A DNA stretch of 64,000 nucleotides from NCBI RefSeq assembly GCF_000721705.1, contig NZ_JOJL01000017.1, forward strand, positions 1 to 64,000. The letters run 5' to 3'. The stretch's first letter is position 1; every line of letters starts with the position of its first letter. Source of the DNA: Actinoplanes subtropicus. GTDB lineage: Bacteria > Actinomycetota > Actinomycetes > Mycobacteriales > Micromonosporaceae. Below are positions 25,738 to 34,789 of the stretch, piece after piece. Made by a program: the position numbers and the translations under genes. The notes beneath the pieces were generated by a model, which was given only the letters and a program-made list of their open reading frames with translations, did not search any database and was not told the origin of the DNA.

Positions 25738-26829
25738 CGTGACCTTGGCCGGCGGCACCCACGATCGCGCGGCCCAGCCGAGATCATCGCCGAATGACTT
25801 GGGCTGACGCCGCTCGCCGGGCCGTCGTGGCCCGCCCAGCCCCTGGCATCTCGCTGAACCGAAACGTGACGTGCTGCGCTATGTGAGGGCGTACGTCGCA
25901 TGAACGTACAGTAGTTTCCCGACTACGCTGCGATTTTGCAGATCTACAGTGTGCCCCCGGGAGGAGACGAACCTGCACTAGGGCAAACTATCGCTAAACT
26001 GGACATCCTGAATCAGGACAAGAGCGCATCAACCGACCTAAAAGGTTTTCAGATGTCTTGAACCCCGGCCCTGATCGCGCTTTTCGGCGGCACGTCGCAG
26101 AACTGCAAAATTCACGATGCCCGATTCTGGATCGTATCAGCGCCTACGTAGATGGCCGACGTGTGTCCGTCTCGGTCGTGGTGGCCTGCTCTGCGGTGCG
26201 CTGGTTACCTTCGGCGGCCCAGGTCAAGACGCCCAAGATGGCTTGTGCCTGGATCGCGGCGAGGCGTCGTCCTTGGTCGCCGTCTGCGATATGGACGTCG
26301 TAGATGATCTTCATAGGCTTCGACATGGCTCGAAGGCTGCCACCATCGCGCTCTATCGGCGAGCGCCCGGTCGGCGGAGAACAAACTCCCCATCCACGGG
26401 CCGGCTCTCAACAGGTCCTTCCGTTCCGGACTCGCGGAAGCCGTTACAAGCAGGGGGGTGTGGATGGACATGCGGACCTTCCGGGCGTACTGCGAACGCA
26501 ACGATGTGATCGCCTACAACGGCGGGCCGCAGTTGGGCATACCAGGGAGTCGGAGGGTCCGGCCTCGGGAAGCGCGACGTCCTGCCAGTCGGAGTGTCCT
26601 CCTTTTTCTGGCTGACGTGGCCGGGCGTTCGGGTTGAGCAGGTCAGCGGGCCGAGATTCGTATGGAGGGCCGACTTCTGGCCTTCGCCCTGCATGGTTAG
26701 CACGGCCGGGCTTCGCGGATACTTCGCCTCGTGCGCGGCGTCGATTGCGGCCTCGTTCTCGTCGCCGGCAGGGCTCCCTCTGTGGTGGGTGTGGGACGCG
26801 GGTGGGGGTGCCGTGCCCTCGGATGTGGT
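25738..26829. other. Intergenic stretch with decayed sequence
   Basis: About 1.1 kb without a convincing gene. It contains the tRNA-like repeat at 25926-25977. A minus-strand frame of 60 codons (26326-26144, MKIIYDVHIADGDQGRRLAA) has plausible composition but no ribosome site or family. Around 26460 a plus-strand frame reads MRTFRAYCERNDVIAYNGG and breaks off. I regard the stretch as debris. Confidence 0.45.
25926..25977 (-). repeat. tRNA-like 3' end repeat, copy 2
   Basis: Direct repeat of 16472-16524, starting with the same CGCTGCGATTTTGCAGATCT. On the minus strand it reads GTGCAGGTTCGTCTCC and then CCGGGGGCAC, like a tRNA T-arm and acceptor with a mutated T-loop. The two copies bracket 9.4 kb of genes. 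Confidence 0.5.
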
Positions 26830-27810
26830 TCAGAAGTAGGTCGGCTCGCGGAGCGTGTAGTGCTCCTCGAGCGCGGTGACCTCATCCTCGGTGAGGGTGA
26901 CGTCCAGCGCTGCGACGGCGTCGGGCAGGTGGTGGGCCTTCGTGGCTCCCACGATGGGCGCGTCGACGACGGGGTTCTTGAGCACCCAGGCCAGCGCGAT
27001 CGTGGCCATCGACACGTCACGGGCCTTGGCGATCCGTTCGACTGCGTCGATCGTCGGTTTGTCGCTGTCGAGCCACAGCGGGTGTCCGTCGAAGTCGGTC
27101 TGCGGGTTGTCCTTGCCGCGCCTGGTGTTGTCCTGTCCCCACGGTCGTGCGAGGACGCCGGCGGCGAGTGGGCTCCACGGCAGGCTGCCGACGCCCTGGT
27201 CGGCGAGTAGCGGGTACATCTCTTGTTCCTCGCCGCGCTGTACCAGGTTGTATTGGTCCTGCATGGAGATGAACTTTGTCCATCCGTGCCGTTCGGCGAC
27301 GTGCTGCATTTTCGCGAACTGCCAGGCGAACATGCTGGATGCGCCGAGGTAGCGGGCCTTGCCTGCCTTGACGACGTCGTGCAGTGCCTCCATCGTCTCC
27401 TCGACGGGGGTGTCCGGGTCGAAGCGGTGGATCTGGTACAGGTCGACGTAGTCGGTGCCGAGGCGGGACAGTGAGAGGTCGATCTGTTCCATGATCGCCT
27501 TGCGGGACAGGCCGGACCCGCCCGGTCCGTCGCCGACCTTCTGGTGCACTTTCGTGGCGAGCACGATGTCGTCGCGGCGCGTCTCGGCCAGAGCGCGACC
27601 GACGATTTCCTCTGACGAGCCGGCGCCGTATACGTTGGCGGTGTCCCAGAAGGTGATGCCCAGGTCGAGTGCCTGCGCGAAGATCGGCTTCGCGTCCTGC
27701 CAGGGCAGCGCCCAGCTCCAGAACGGCACCGTGCCGTCGCCGAATCCCATCGTGCCCAAGGCGATGCGGCTGATCTTCAGGCCCGATGATCCGAGTCGCG
27801 TGTACTCCAT
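26830..27810 (-). CDS. Aldo/keto reductase
   Basis: 326 aa TIM-barrel reductase with the complete tetrad Asp56, Tyr61 (DTANVYGAGSSEEIVG), Lys87 (VLATKVHQ) and His128 (DLYQIHRFD). The NADPH-binding C-terminus has APIVGATKAHHLPDAVAALD. It resembles YakC/Tas-type AKRs acting on aldehydes and ketones. Third gene of a minus-strand operon: SDR (29531), SDR (28626), then this gene after 54 bp. Presumed control by the MmyB regulator at 30341. Confidence 0.94.
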   Translation of the reverse strand: MEYTRLGSSGLKISRIALGTMGFGDGTVPFWSWALPWQDAKPIFAQALDLGITFWDTANVYGAGSSEEIVGRALAETRRDDIVLATKVHQKVGDGPGGSGLSRKAIMEQIDLSLSRLGTDYVDLYQIHRFDPDTPVEETMEALHDVVKAGKARYLGASSMFAWQFAKMQHVAERHGWTKFISMQDQYNLVQRGEEQEMYPLLADQGVGSLPWSPLAAGVLARPWGQDNTRRGKDNPQTDFDGHPLWLDSDKPTIDAVERIAKARDVSMATIALAWVLKNPVVDAPIVGATKAHHLPDAVAALDVTLTEDEVTALEEHYTLREPTYF

Positions 27811-27864
27811 GCTGGTGTCTCCTCCGTCAGTTGGTCGATCGAGGCCCCGGCTGGGGTTGGTGGT

Positions 27865-28626
27865 TCAGGCCTGGGAGGTGGGCATCGCCCACAGCTCCGA
27901 GATCGAGGAGCGGCGCGGGCGGGTCACCATGAAGGCGACGTTGTCGGCGATGTCCTCGGGCTGCAGCGGCTCGGGGATGTCGTCCGAGGTGGCGAGGTCG
28001 TTTCTGATCTGCTCGTTGTTGTGCGAGACGAGTTCGGTGTCGACCGCTCCGGGCTCCAGGACGCCGACGCGGACGTGTTTCTTGGTGACCTCTTGGCGGA
28101 GGGCTTCGGTGAACCCGTTCACGCCGAACTTGGTCATGTTGTAGACGCCGAAGTTCGCCCACGCTACCCGGCCGGCGATGGAGGAGATGTTCACGATGTC
28201 GGCGACCTCGCGTGGCCCGTCTGCCGCGGCCTTCAGCAGGTGTTGCAGGGCCGCGTTCGTCACGTACAGCAGGCCCTTCTGGTTGACGGCGATCATCCGT
28301 TCCCACTCGTCGAGGTCGGCGCCGACGATCGGGCCGAGGAGCATGAGACCGGCGTTGTTGATCAGGATGTCGAGCCGGCCGAACCGGTCGATGACGCTCT
28401 GCACCGCCTGGTCGGCCTGGGCGCGATCGGTGATGTCGGCCTCGACGGCCAGTGCCGTGCCGCCTGCGGCCACGATGTCGCTCACCAGGGCGTCGAGCCG
28501 GTCTTTGCGGCGGGCGAGGACGGCGACGGCCGCGCCGTGCTCGGCGAGGCGGCGGGCGGTCGCGTCGCCGATGCCGCTGCTGGCGCCGGTGACGACGGCG
28601 ACGGTTCCGGCGAGTTTCGAATCCAC
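27865..28626 (-). CDS. SDR family oxidoreductase
   Basis: 253 aa from a GTG (VDSKLAGTVAVV) with AAGGA about 11 bp upstream. TGASSGIG (13-20), NNAG (90-93), Tyr162 and Lys166 in VYNMTKFGVNGFTEAL, PGAVDTELVSHN after the active site. It is similar to the YdfG/clavaldehyde dehydrogenase-like group, NADP(H) preferred from LARRKDRL. Middle gene of the SDR-SDR-aldo/keto reductase operon (62 and 54 bp gaps). Confidence 0.93.
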   Translation of the reverse strand: MDSKLAGTVAVVTGASSGIGDATARRLAEHGAAVAVLARRKDRLDALVSDIVAAGGTALAVEADITDRAQADQAVQSVIDRFGRLDILINNAGLMLLGPIVGADLDEWERMIAVNQKGLLYVTNAALQHLLKAAADGPREVADIVNISSIAGRVAWANFGVYNMTKFGVNGFTEALRQEVTKKHVRVGVLEPGAVDTELVSHNNEQIRNDLATSDDIPEPLQPEDIADNVAFMVTRPRRSSISELWAMPTSQA

Positions 28627-28688
28627 GATGTGAGTCCTTCGGTGTGGGTGTGGGACCTGTCTGATCGGGCGGCGATGCTGCTGCCGGG

Positions 28689-29531
28689 TCAGGCGTCGTA
28701 GGACAGCGCCGCGGACAACTGGCGGTGGGCCTGGATCTGCCCGCGGATGGTGTCGAGGTTCTGCTCGACCGCGCCCATCGCGTCCGCGCCCGCGACGAAC
28801 CGCAGCGGCGGCGAACCCGAAGCGGCGAGGGTGATGAGCGCCTCGGCGAGTTTCTTCGGGTCGCCGGTCTGCTGGCCGTGCATGCCTTTCCATGCCTTGA
28901 TGGTCTGGGCGGTGCGATCGGCGTAGTCGTCGATGTCCAGTTGCGGCCAGATGGTCGAGGACCCTTCGACGAGCAGTTCGGTGCGGAAGAAGCCGGGCTC
29001 GACGGCCATGGTGGAGATGCCATAGGGGGCGACGTCGAAGTGCAGCGACTCCATCCAGCCTTCGAGGGCGAACTTCGATGCCGCGTACGCGGCGCAGAAC
29101 TCCTGCCCAATCAGACCCGCGGTCGAGGTGATCGTGATGACCTGACCGGAGCGTTGCCGGCGCAGGACCGGCAGCACGGCGCGAGTCACGTTCAGGGGGC
29201 CGAAGAAGTTGGTTTCCATCTGCGCCCGGAACTGCTCGGGGCTGATGGTCTCGAAGTAGCCCGCGTAGAAGTTGCCGGCGTTGTTGACCAGCACGTCGAT
29301 GCGGCCGAACCGGTCCACGGCCGCCTGCACCGCCGCCTGCGCACTGGCCGGATCGGTCACGTCAAGCCGTACCGTCAGCACGTCATCGGCGGCGCCGACC
29401 GCCTGCGTGACCTTCTGCGGGTCGCGACCGGTCGCGACCACCGCGTACCCGGCGGCCAGCGCCGCCTTCGCGATGTCCACGCCCAGGCCACGCCCGGCCC
29501 CGGTGACCAGCAGAACCTTCTTCTCCGTCAT
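28689..29531 (-). CDS. SDR family oxidoreductase (paralogue of 32361)
   Basis: 280 aa: TGAGRGLG (10-17), NNAG (83-86), Tyr149 and Lys153 in AAYAASKFALEGWMESL, C-terminal LSAALSYDA. Strongly similar along its length to the SDR at 32361, including GYFETISPEQFRAQMETN versus GYFEEISPTQMRQQFETN. Each paralogue stands next to an MmyB regulator, so an SDR/MmyB unit has been duplicated. First gene of a three-gene operon. Confidence 0.94.
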   Translation of the reverse strand: MTEKKVLLVTGAGRGLGVDIAKAALAAGYAVVATGRDPQKVTQAVGAADDVLTVRLDVTDPASAQAAVQAAVDRFGRIDVLVNNAGNFYAGYFETISPEQFRAQMETNFFGPLNVTRAVLPVLRRQRSGQVITITSTAGLIGQEFCAAYAASKFALEGWMESLHFDVAPYGISTMAVEPGFFRTELLVEGSSTIWPQLDIDDYADRTAQTIKAWKGMHGQQTGDPKKLAEALITLAASGSPPLRFVAGADAMGAVEQNLDTIRGQIQAHRQLSAALSYDA

Positions 29532-29614
29532 CTCGTCCTCCTGTTGAGCTGTGGCACCGCGTCGGTGTCATTCCCCAGAGAACCGCCGTTCACGGGCGCG
29601 GAGAAGATGCTGCT

Positions 29615-29637
29615 GGTGGGTGTACTGGCAGCCCACC
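29615..29637. promoter_or_regulatory. MmyB operator candidate upstream of the SDR operon
   Basis: GGTGGG and CCCACC arms enclose TGTACTGGCAG. The core GTACTGRCAG recurs at 30291-30300 and, inverted, at 32245-32254. About 85 bp upstream of the SDR start. Confidence 0.48.
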
Positions 29638-29659
29638 CCTTGGGACCGCAATCCGGTCT

Positions 29660-30239
29660 GGCCCGCGTCGCGGCGGGGCAAACGGCGACAGCGTGCAGCC
29701 CAGCAAGATGCGGTTGTCCGCGCTCGATGCGCAGGTCGACGTTCTCGGGAAGATCGGCGAATGCGTTCAGGTCAGAGGTGACCTCGCCTAGCTTCGTCAG
29801 TTCGGAGACGGGAACAGTAGGCGCGTAGATGACGGTGACGCTGTTGCGTGGGTTCCAGTACACGATGTCGCCGGCTTCGACCGTCGTGTAGAACGGGCCG
29901 GTCTCGGTCAGCGGGGCGGGCAACTCGACCATGTACTCGATGCCACCGATCCCGGGCGGCCGGCAACGTGATCGGCAGCGATCGTGCGAAGTCACGGGCG
30001 GCGCTGCTGTCGTTGAGCGCTGCGGTGAACGTCCGGCCGCCGGCCGTGATCGTGATGGGTGTGCCGACGCCCGGCGACGCGCCGGGCTTCGGGGGCGAGG
30101 TGACGTCGGCGCTCACGGACGGTGAGATCCCGGTGGTCGCCGGCGGAGTACCGCTGGAATCGCTCGTACTTCCGGTCGAGCACGCGGCGAGAGCGACCAC
30201 GGTGACAGCGCCGATCATCGATGCGGTTGCCTTCTTCAT
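29660..30239 (-). pseudogene. Cyclophilin-like-fold lipoprotein, frameshifted
   Basis: Begins with a lipoprotein signal (MKKATASMIGAVTVVALAAC, lipobox LAAC with Cys20), a Ser/Thr/Pro linker, then VGTPITITAGGRTFTAALND and SSAARDFARSLPITLP. A frame change near 29950 is needed to continue into GGIEYMVELPAPLTETGPFY, AGDIVYWNPRNSVTVIYAP and ELTKLGEVTSDL. Together this is the cyclophilin-like small domain (Cyclophil_like family) seen in secreted actinobacterial proteins. The C-terminal end also runs on past the normal length. It separates the MmyB regulator from the SDR operon and is flanked by two copies of the GTACTGRCAG motif. Confidence 0.72.
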
Positions 30240-30287
30240 GGGTCCAGTCGAGCCCGGACCGACGCGGCGGAGAAGTCACTGCTAACA

Positions 30288-30306
30288 GGTGTACTGACAG
30301 CCCACC
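30288..30306. promoter_or_regulatory. MmyB operator candidate upstream of regulator 30341
   Basis: GGTGTACTGACAGCCCACC, 35 bp before the MmyB start. About 39 bp around it resemble the region around 29600-29637, suggesting that the promoter was duplicated when the lipoprotein gene was inserted. Confidence 0.5.
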
Positions 30307-30340
30307 ATTCGCGTTCGCCGTCCGGCCTAGCCTGGAAAGC

Positions 30341-31219
30341 GTGGACAACCATGACGAGGTCAAAGCCTTCCTCAGCTCCCGCCGCGCCAGGATCACCCCC
30401 GAGCAGGCCGGCCTGCAGAGCTACAACCGCAACCGGCGCGTTGCGGGACTACGCCGCAGCGAGGTCGCTGATCTCGCCGGGGTCAGCGTTGAGTACTACG
30501 CCCAGCTCGAACGCGGCAACCTCGCCGGTGCCTCCGACAGTGTCCTGGACGCCCTCGCCCGGGCCTTGCGCCTCGACGAAGCCGAGCAGCAGCATCTGGC
30601 CGACCTCGCCCGCGCCGCCGGCCCGCCCACCCACCCGCGCCGTAAGCCCCCGGCGCAGCAGATCAGGCCGAGCGTCGCGCGCACCCTGGAGCTGATGACG
30701 GAAATCCCGGCGTTCGTCAACAACGGGCGCCTCGACGTCCTCGCCGCCAACCCTCTCGCCCAGGCGCTCTACGCGCCCATGTTCGACGACCCCCGCCGCC
30801 CCGCGAATCACGCCCGCTTCGCGTTCCTCAACCCGCGCGCCCGCGAGTTCTGGCGCGACTGGGACCGGATCGCCTCCGACACCGTGGCGATGATGCGCAC
30901 CGAGGCCGGCCGGGACCCGTACGACAAGGCACTCACCGACCTCGTCGGGGAGCTGTGCACCCGCAGCGAGGACTTCCGGACCCGCTGGGCCGCCCACGAC
31001 GTACGCCTGCACCGCACCGGGACCAAACAGTTCCACCACCCGGTCGTCGGCGACCTGGACCTGAACTTCGAAAGCCTGCAGGTGACCGCCGACCCGGGCC
31101 TGGCCATGACGCTACTGAGCGCCCCGGCGGGCTCGGCCGGCGACGACGCCCTGCGCATGCTGGCCAGTTGGGCGGCCACCCGGCAGACCGGTGCATCGGT
31201 GACACCGCCGCGCACGTAG
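30341..31219 (+). CDS. XRE regulator, MmyB type
   Basis: 292 aa from a GTG (VDNHDEVKAFL); the open frame continues upstream without homology. Helix-turn-helix about 30-60 (VAGLRRSEVADLAGVSVEYY), then the MmyB ligand domain with PAFVNNGRLDVLAANPLAQ, FLNPRAREFWRDWDRIASD and RSEDFRTRWAAHDVRLH. It is divergent from the lipoprotein relic and, beyond it, the SDR operon. Closely similar to the regulator at 31251, which is convergent with it after 31 bp, so the pair is a tandem inverted duplication. Confidence 0.92.
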   Translation: MDNHDEVKAFLSSRRARITPEQAGLQSYNRNRRVAGLRRSEVADLAGVSVEYYAQLERGNLAGASDSVLDALARALRLDEAEQQHLADLARAAGPPTHPRRKPPAQQIRPSVARTLELMTEIPAFVNNGRLDVLAANPLAQALYAPMFDDPRRPANHARFAFLNPRAREFWRDWDRIASDTVAMMRTEAGRDPYDKALTDLVGELCTRSEDFRTRWAAHDVRLHRTGTKQFHHPVVGDLDLNFESLQVTADPGLAMTLLSAPAGSAGDDALRMLASWAATRQTGASVTPPRT

Positions 31220-31250
31220 GCCGCGGCGTGACATCCGTACGGCTCGTTGA

Positions 31251-32204
31251 TCAGGATGTCTCGGCCGGGTCGGCGGGCGCGGGGTCGCTGGCCGGTGTGG
31301 ACCGCTCGATGTCGTTGGTCGCGGCCCAGCTGGCCAGCAGGTTCACGGCGTCCTGGGTGGGTGATGCGGGCTCGGCGGAGTAGGTGAGCAGGATTTGGCT
31401 GGGGTCGTCGCCCAGCGGGAAGGTCTCGAACGGCAGGTCGAGGTCGCCGACGACCGGGTGGTGCAGGAGCTTCACGCCGGTGGCGTGCATCCGGACGTTG
31501 TGGGCGGCCCAGCGGTGACGGAATTCTTCGCTGCGGGTGGACAGTTCCCCGATCAGGTCTGTGAGCCGCCGATCGTAGAGGTCACGGCCAGCTGTGGCGC
31601 GCAGCATGGCGACCGTGTCGTTGGCGACCTCGTCCCAGGCGCGGAAGAACTCGGTCGCGTGCGGGTCGAGGAACACGAACCGGGCGTTGTTGGGCGGTCG
31701 TGCCGGGTCGGCGTAGACCGGAGAGAACAGCGCCCGCCCGAGAGCGTTGGAGGCCAGGATGTCCCCGCGTCCGCTGAGGATGAACGCGGGGGTGCCGGTC
31801 ATCGAGTCCAGCACGCGCTGCACGGTGGGCCGCACCCGCTGGGGGGACGGCCGCCGGCGGGGCGGACGGGTGGTGCCGGCGCCGCGCAGCAGGTCGAGCA
31901 GGTGGATCCGCTCGGCCTCGTCGAGGCGCAACGCTCGCGCGATACCGTCGATGACGCTGTCGGAGACACCGGTGGCGTTGCCGCGCTCCAGCCGGATGTA
32001 GTACTCGCTGGAGATGCCCGCGAGCAGGGCGACCTCCTCACGGCGCAGCCCGGAGACCTGCCGGCGGTTTCCGCCGTACGCGGGCAGTCCGGCCTGCTCC
32101 GGAGTGACCCGGGCCCGGCGTGTGGTGAGGAATTCCCGGATCTCCGCCCGGAAATCACCACGAATATCACGGTCTGTGCCGTAAGGGCCGTTTATTCCCG
32201 CCAT
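31251..32204 (-). CDS. XRE regulator, MmyB type
   Basis: 317 aa, start at the ATG of MAGINGPYGTDRD; upstream frame extensions overlap the neighbouring promoter. Helix-turn-helix about 46-76 (VSGLRREEVALLAGISSEYY), ligand domain with AFILSGRGDILASNALGRA and FLDPHATEFFRAWDEVAND, plus an acidic/proline tail ERSTPASDPAPADPAETS. It faces the SDR at 32361 across 156 bp containing a CTGTCAGTAC element, and is the likely regulator of that SDR. Confidence 0.92.
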   Translation of the reverse strand: MAGINGPYGTDRDIRGDFRAEIREFLTTRRARVTPEQAGLPAYGGNRRQVSGLRREEVALLAGISSEYYIRLERGNATGVSDSVIDGIARALRLDEAERIHLLDLLRGAGTTRPPRRRPSPQRVRPTVQRVLDSMTGTPAFILSGRGDILASNALGRALFSPVYADPARPPNNARFVFLDPHATEFFRAWDEVANDTVAMLRATAGRDLYDRRLTDLIGELSTRSEEFRHRWAAHNVRMHATGVKLLHHPVVGDLDLPFETFPLGDDPSQILLTYSAEPASPTQDAVNLLASWAATNDIERSTPASDPAPADPAETS

Positions 32205-32235
32205 GGATCCCACTCTACGAGCGCCGCCGTCCGGC

Positions 32236-32258
32236 GGGGGGTTCCTGTCAGTACCCCC
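32236..32258. promoter_or_regulatory. MmyB operator candidate between 31251 and 32361
   Basis: GGGGG and CCCCC arms enclose TTCCTGTCAGTAC; the core CTGTCAGTAC is the reverse complement of the GTACTGACAG found at 30291. Confidence 0.47.
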
Positions 32259-32360
32259 TCCAAGCAGGGACTCCCCGCGCCGCGGGCCAGCTGGTTCCGT
32301 AGGTGGTGTACCGCCACGGCGGTGTGCATCGCCGGGATATGTCCCCTGAGAGGAACGCTC

Positions 32361-33206
32361 ATGAGCAAGGTCATTCTCGTCACCGGCGCCGGACGCGGTC
32401 TCGGCACGGACATCGCCCGCGAGGCCCTCGCCGCCGGCCACCAGGTGGTCGCCACCGGCCGCCGCCCCGACGAGGTCGAGAAGATTCTGGGCGGGCCGCA
32501 GGACAACCTGCTGGTCACCAAGCTGGATGTCACCAGCCTCGAGGACGCCGAAGCCGCCGCGCGGGCCGCCGTCGACCGCTTCGGCCGTATCGACGTCCTG
32601 ATCAACAACGCCGGGAACCTGTTCACCGGCTACTTCGAGGAGATCTCGCCGACGCAGATGCGCCAGCAGTTCGAGACCAACCTGTTCGGCCCGATGAACG
32701 TCACCCGCGCGATCCTGCCAATCCTGCGCAAGCAGCGGGCGGGCCACGTCATCACCATCACCTCGACCGCCGGCCTGGTCGGCATGGAGTTCACCTCCGC
32801 CTACGCCGCCTCCAAGTTCGCCGAAGAAGGCTGGATGGAATCGCTGCGCCACGACGTCGCGCCGTACAACATCCACACCACGGTCGTGGAGCCCGGCTAC
32901 TTCCGCACCGAACTCCTCGTGGACGGGTCCACCATCTGGCCCGAGCTGTCCATCGACGATTACACCCCGCGGACCGCCCCCAGGATCGAGGGCATGAAGG
33001 CCATGAACGGCCAGCAGCCCGGCGACCCCGCCAAGCTCGCCCGCGCCCTTCTGGCCATCGCCGGCCAGGACGAACCGCTGCCGCGCTTCATCGCCGGTGC
33101 CGACGCCATCGAGGCCGCCGAGGCCAAGGCCCGCGAACTGCTCGCCCAGGCCGACGCCTCCCGCGCGCTCGGCGGCAACCTGACCTACGACCACATCCAC
33201 GCCTGA
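32361..33206 (+). CDS. SDR family oxidoreductase (paralogue of 28689)
   Basis: 281 aa from the ATG behind GAGAGGA. TGAGRGLG (8-15), NNAG (82-85), Tyr148 and Lys152 in SAYAASKFAEEGWMESL, C-terminal GGNLTYDHIHA. Arg in ATGRRPDEV suggests NADP(H). Paired with the divergent MmyB regulator 31251. The Ddn-like gene follows after 113 bp in the same direction and may be co-regulated. Confidence 0.94.
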   Translation: MSKVILVTGAGRGLGTDIAREALAAGHQVVATGRRPDEVEKILGGPQDNLLVTKLDVTSLEDAEAAARAAVDRFGRIDVLINNAGNLFTGYFEEISPTQMRQQFETNLFGPMNVTRAILPILRKQRAGHVITITSTAGLVGMEFTSAYAASKFAEEGWMESLRHDVAPYNIHTTVVEPGYFRTELLVDGSTIWPELSIDDYTPRTAPRIEGMKAMNGQQPGDPAKLARALLAIAGQDEPLPRFIAGADAIEAAEAKARELLAQADASRALGGNLTYDHIHA

Positions 33207-33319
33207 CAGCCCCACACCCCTACACCCCGGCCGACGCACAAGGCCGGCGCTCCGAATGATCGCGTCCGCCGGGTGCTTCGGCAGGAACGACGACTTCTAC
33301 AGCATGGAGATACGACAAC

Positions 33320-33796
33320 ATGCCGCTCACAGGAGAATACGAGCCGAACCCGGTGGAGTTCGTTCGTGACCAGGTGCAGTTGTACGAAAGCTCCGGTGGC
33401 ACGCAAGGAACGACGCTGAGCGTCCTGGCCGGTCCGGACGACGAGAGGCGGGACCTGCCGGTCGTCATCCTGACCACCCGGGGCGCGAAGACCGGCAAGA
33501 TCCGCAAATCCCCGCTCATGCGAGTGGAACACGACGGCGCCTACGCCGTGGTCGCCTCCCTGGCCGGCGCCCCCAACCACCCGGTCTGGTACCACAACGT
33601 GGTAGCCGACCCCCGGGTCGAGCTTCAGGACGGTTCGGTGCGCCAGGACATGCTGGCCCGCGAGGTGACCGGGGACGAGAAAGCGGCGTGGTGGGCCCGA
33701 GCCGTCGCAGCGTTTCCTGACTACGCCGAGTACCAGAAGAAGACCGACCGTCAGATCCCGGTCTTCGTCCTCGAACCGGCATCCGAGCCGCACTGA
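33320..33796 (+). CDS. Ddn-type F420-dependent nitroreductase-family protein
   Basis: 158 aa of the deazaflavin-dependent nitroreductase family (split beta-barrel). Boxes are [52 protein letters not shown] and [12 protein letters not shown]. The conserved TRGAKTGK and PNHPxWYHN pockets bind F420 in mycobacterial Ddn. Predicted F420H2-dependent reduction of quinones or nitro compounds. This also implies that the host makes F420, as many actinomycetes do. Confidence 0.9.
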   Translation: MPLTGEYEPNPVEFVRDQVQLYESSGGTQGTTLSVLAGPDDERRDLPVVILTTRGAKTGKIRKSPLMRVEHDGAYAVVASLAGAPNHPVWYHNVVADPRVELQDGSVRQDMLAREVTGDEKAAWWARAVAAFPDYAEYQKKTDRQIPVFVLEPASEPH

Positions 33797-34201
33797 CCGC
33801 GCAGCCGGCGCGCCGGCACGACTGCTACTGAATCGGCCGGCCCATCTCAGGACCGGAAAAGACCCCACGCTCGTCTTGACGCCACCTTCTCCGGCGATGA
33901 CCGTCCTGACCGGTTGATCAGCAACCCGCGACGACGCCGAACCCATGTAGCTCCCATCGCCGCTGCCATGACGAGCCTCCGCATGCTTGAAGGTTCAACT
34001 GATCTGACCGCCACGCTAACCCTGGCAGGCAGGCGCTAGCAGCAGTCGGCACAGCGGTGCCGACCCGCCGCGTACCACCTCGCTGAGTTCACCCTCCGGC
34101 TCGGCCCAGTGCCCCTGACGTTCGTGCCGGACAGGGACCGACGTCCCGGCGAATTCCTCACCCCGTCACCCCCATTTCCTGATCACTGAAGAGGTTCTCT
34201 C
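33797..34201. other. Intergenic region with a MerR-like dyad
   Basis: About 400 bp without a gene. Near 33985 there is TTGAA-GG-TTCAA, resembling spacer-type promoters of MerR-family regulators, but no MerR gene is beside it. The remainder precedes the flavodoxin-fold gene at 34202. Confidence 0.4.
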
Positions 34202-34651
34202 ATGTCCAAGGTTCTCGTTATCGTGGGTCACCCCGACCTGTCGCAGTCGAAGGCCAACGCGGCGCTGGTAGACGCCGTCCGCGACCTGGCCCACGTCACC
34301 GTGCACGACCTCTACGCCACCTACCCCGACTTCCAGATCGACGTCGCCGCCGAGCAGGCGCTGCTGGCCGAGCACGAGGTGATCGTCTTCCAGCACCCGG
34401 TGTTCTGGTACAACACCACCCCGCTGTTCAAGCTGTGGCAGGACAAGGTCCTGACGTACGGCTGGGCCTTCACCGTCGACCGCGCCCCCTCGCAGCTGGC
34501 CGGCAAGAAGGCCGAAACCCGCGACATAGGGCTTAGTCGGCGTCGCGCCGGCGGGTGTAACAGTCGTGACCTGGGGCTGAGCGATGGTGCAGCGCTGGAT
34601 GGCATCCTGCCGACGTCGCTTCGAACGGGCTCTGACCGCCCCTGGCGTTGA
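34202..34651 (+). pseudogene. KefF/MdaB-like NAD(P)H oxidoreductase, truncated
   Basis: The first ~105 residues are a good flavodoxin-fold quinone reductase: KVLVIVGHPDLSQSKANAAL, then VIVFQHPVFWYNTTPLFKLW and VLTYGWAFTVDRAPSQLAGK. After about 34515 the frame runs into unrelated sequence to 34651; the second half of the ~190-residue family is gone. The break lies about 230 bp before the tRNA-Gly att remnant at 34748, so loss of the 3' end probably came with element insertion or deletion. Confidence 0.75.
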
Positions 34652-34747
34652 TGCTCGTCGCCGACGAGATCCTCAACAATTCCGGAAGCCCATCGATGTC
34701 GATCGAACAAACTTCGGTTGATCAAGCTGTCTAGCTGTACAAACGTG

Positions 34748-34789
34748 GAGCGGGTGACGGGAATCGAACCCGCATGTTCAGCTTGGGAA
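34748..34789 (-). other. Attachment-site remnant: 3' half of tRNA-Gly(CCC), copy 2
   Basis: Same orientation and nearly the same sequence as 916-957: anticodon loop TTCCCAAGCTGA, T-arm GCGGGTTCGATTCCCGT, acceptor CACCCGCTC. Only a few bases between the anticodon stem and T-arm differ. No tRNA 5' half is attached. With copy 1 it brackets 33.8 kb. Confidence 0.78.

Noticed and set aside
25784..25978. Small gene starting MQVRLLPGA
   Set aside because: Another translation of a tRNA 3' end; composition does not fit a protein.
31395..33206. 603-codon plus-strand frame
   Set aside because: The upstream part is antisense to the MmyB gene 31251; the SDR starts at 32361 with a proper ribosome site.
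12420..33206. A single biosynthetic gene cluster
   Set aside because: Tailoring-type enzymes are frequent, but there is no polyketide synthase, NRPS, terpene or RiPP core gene, and the genes fall into many small regulator-enzyme units.
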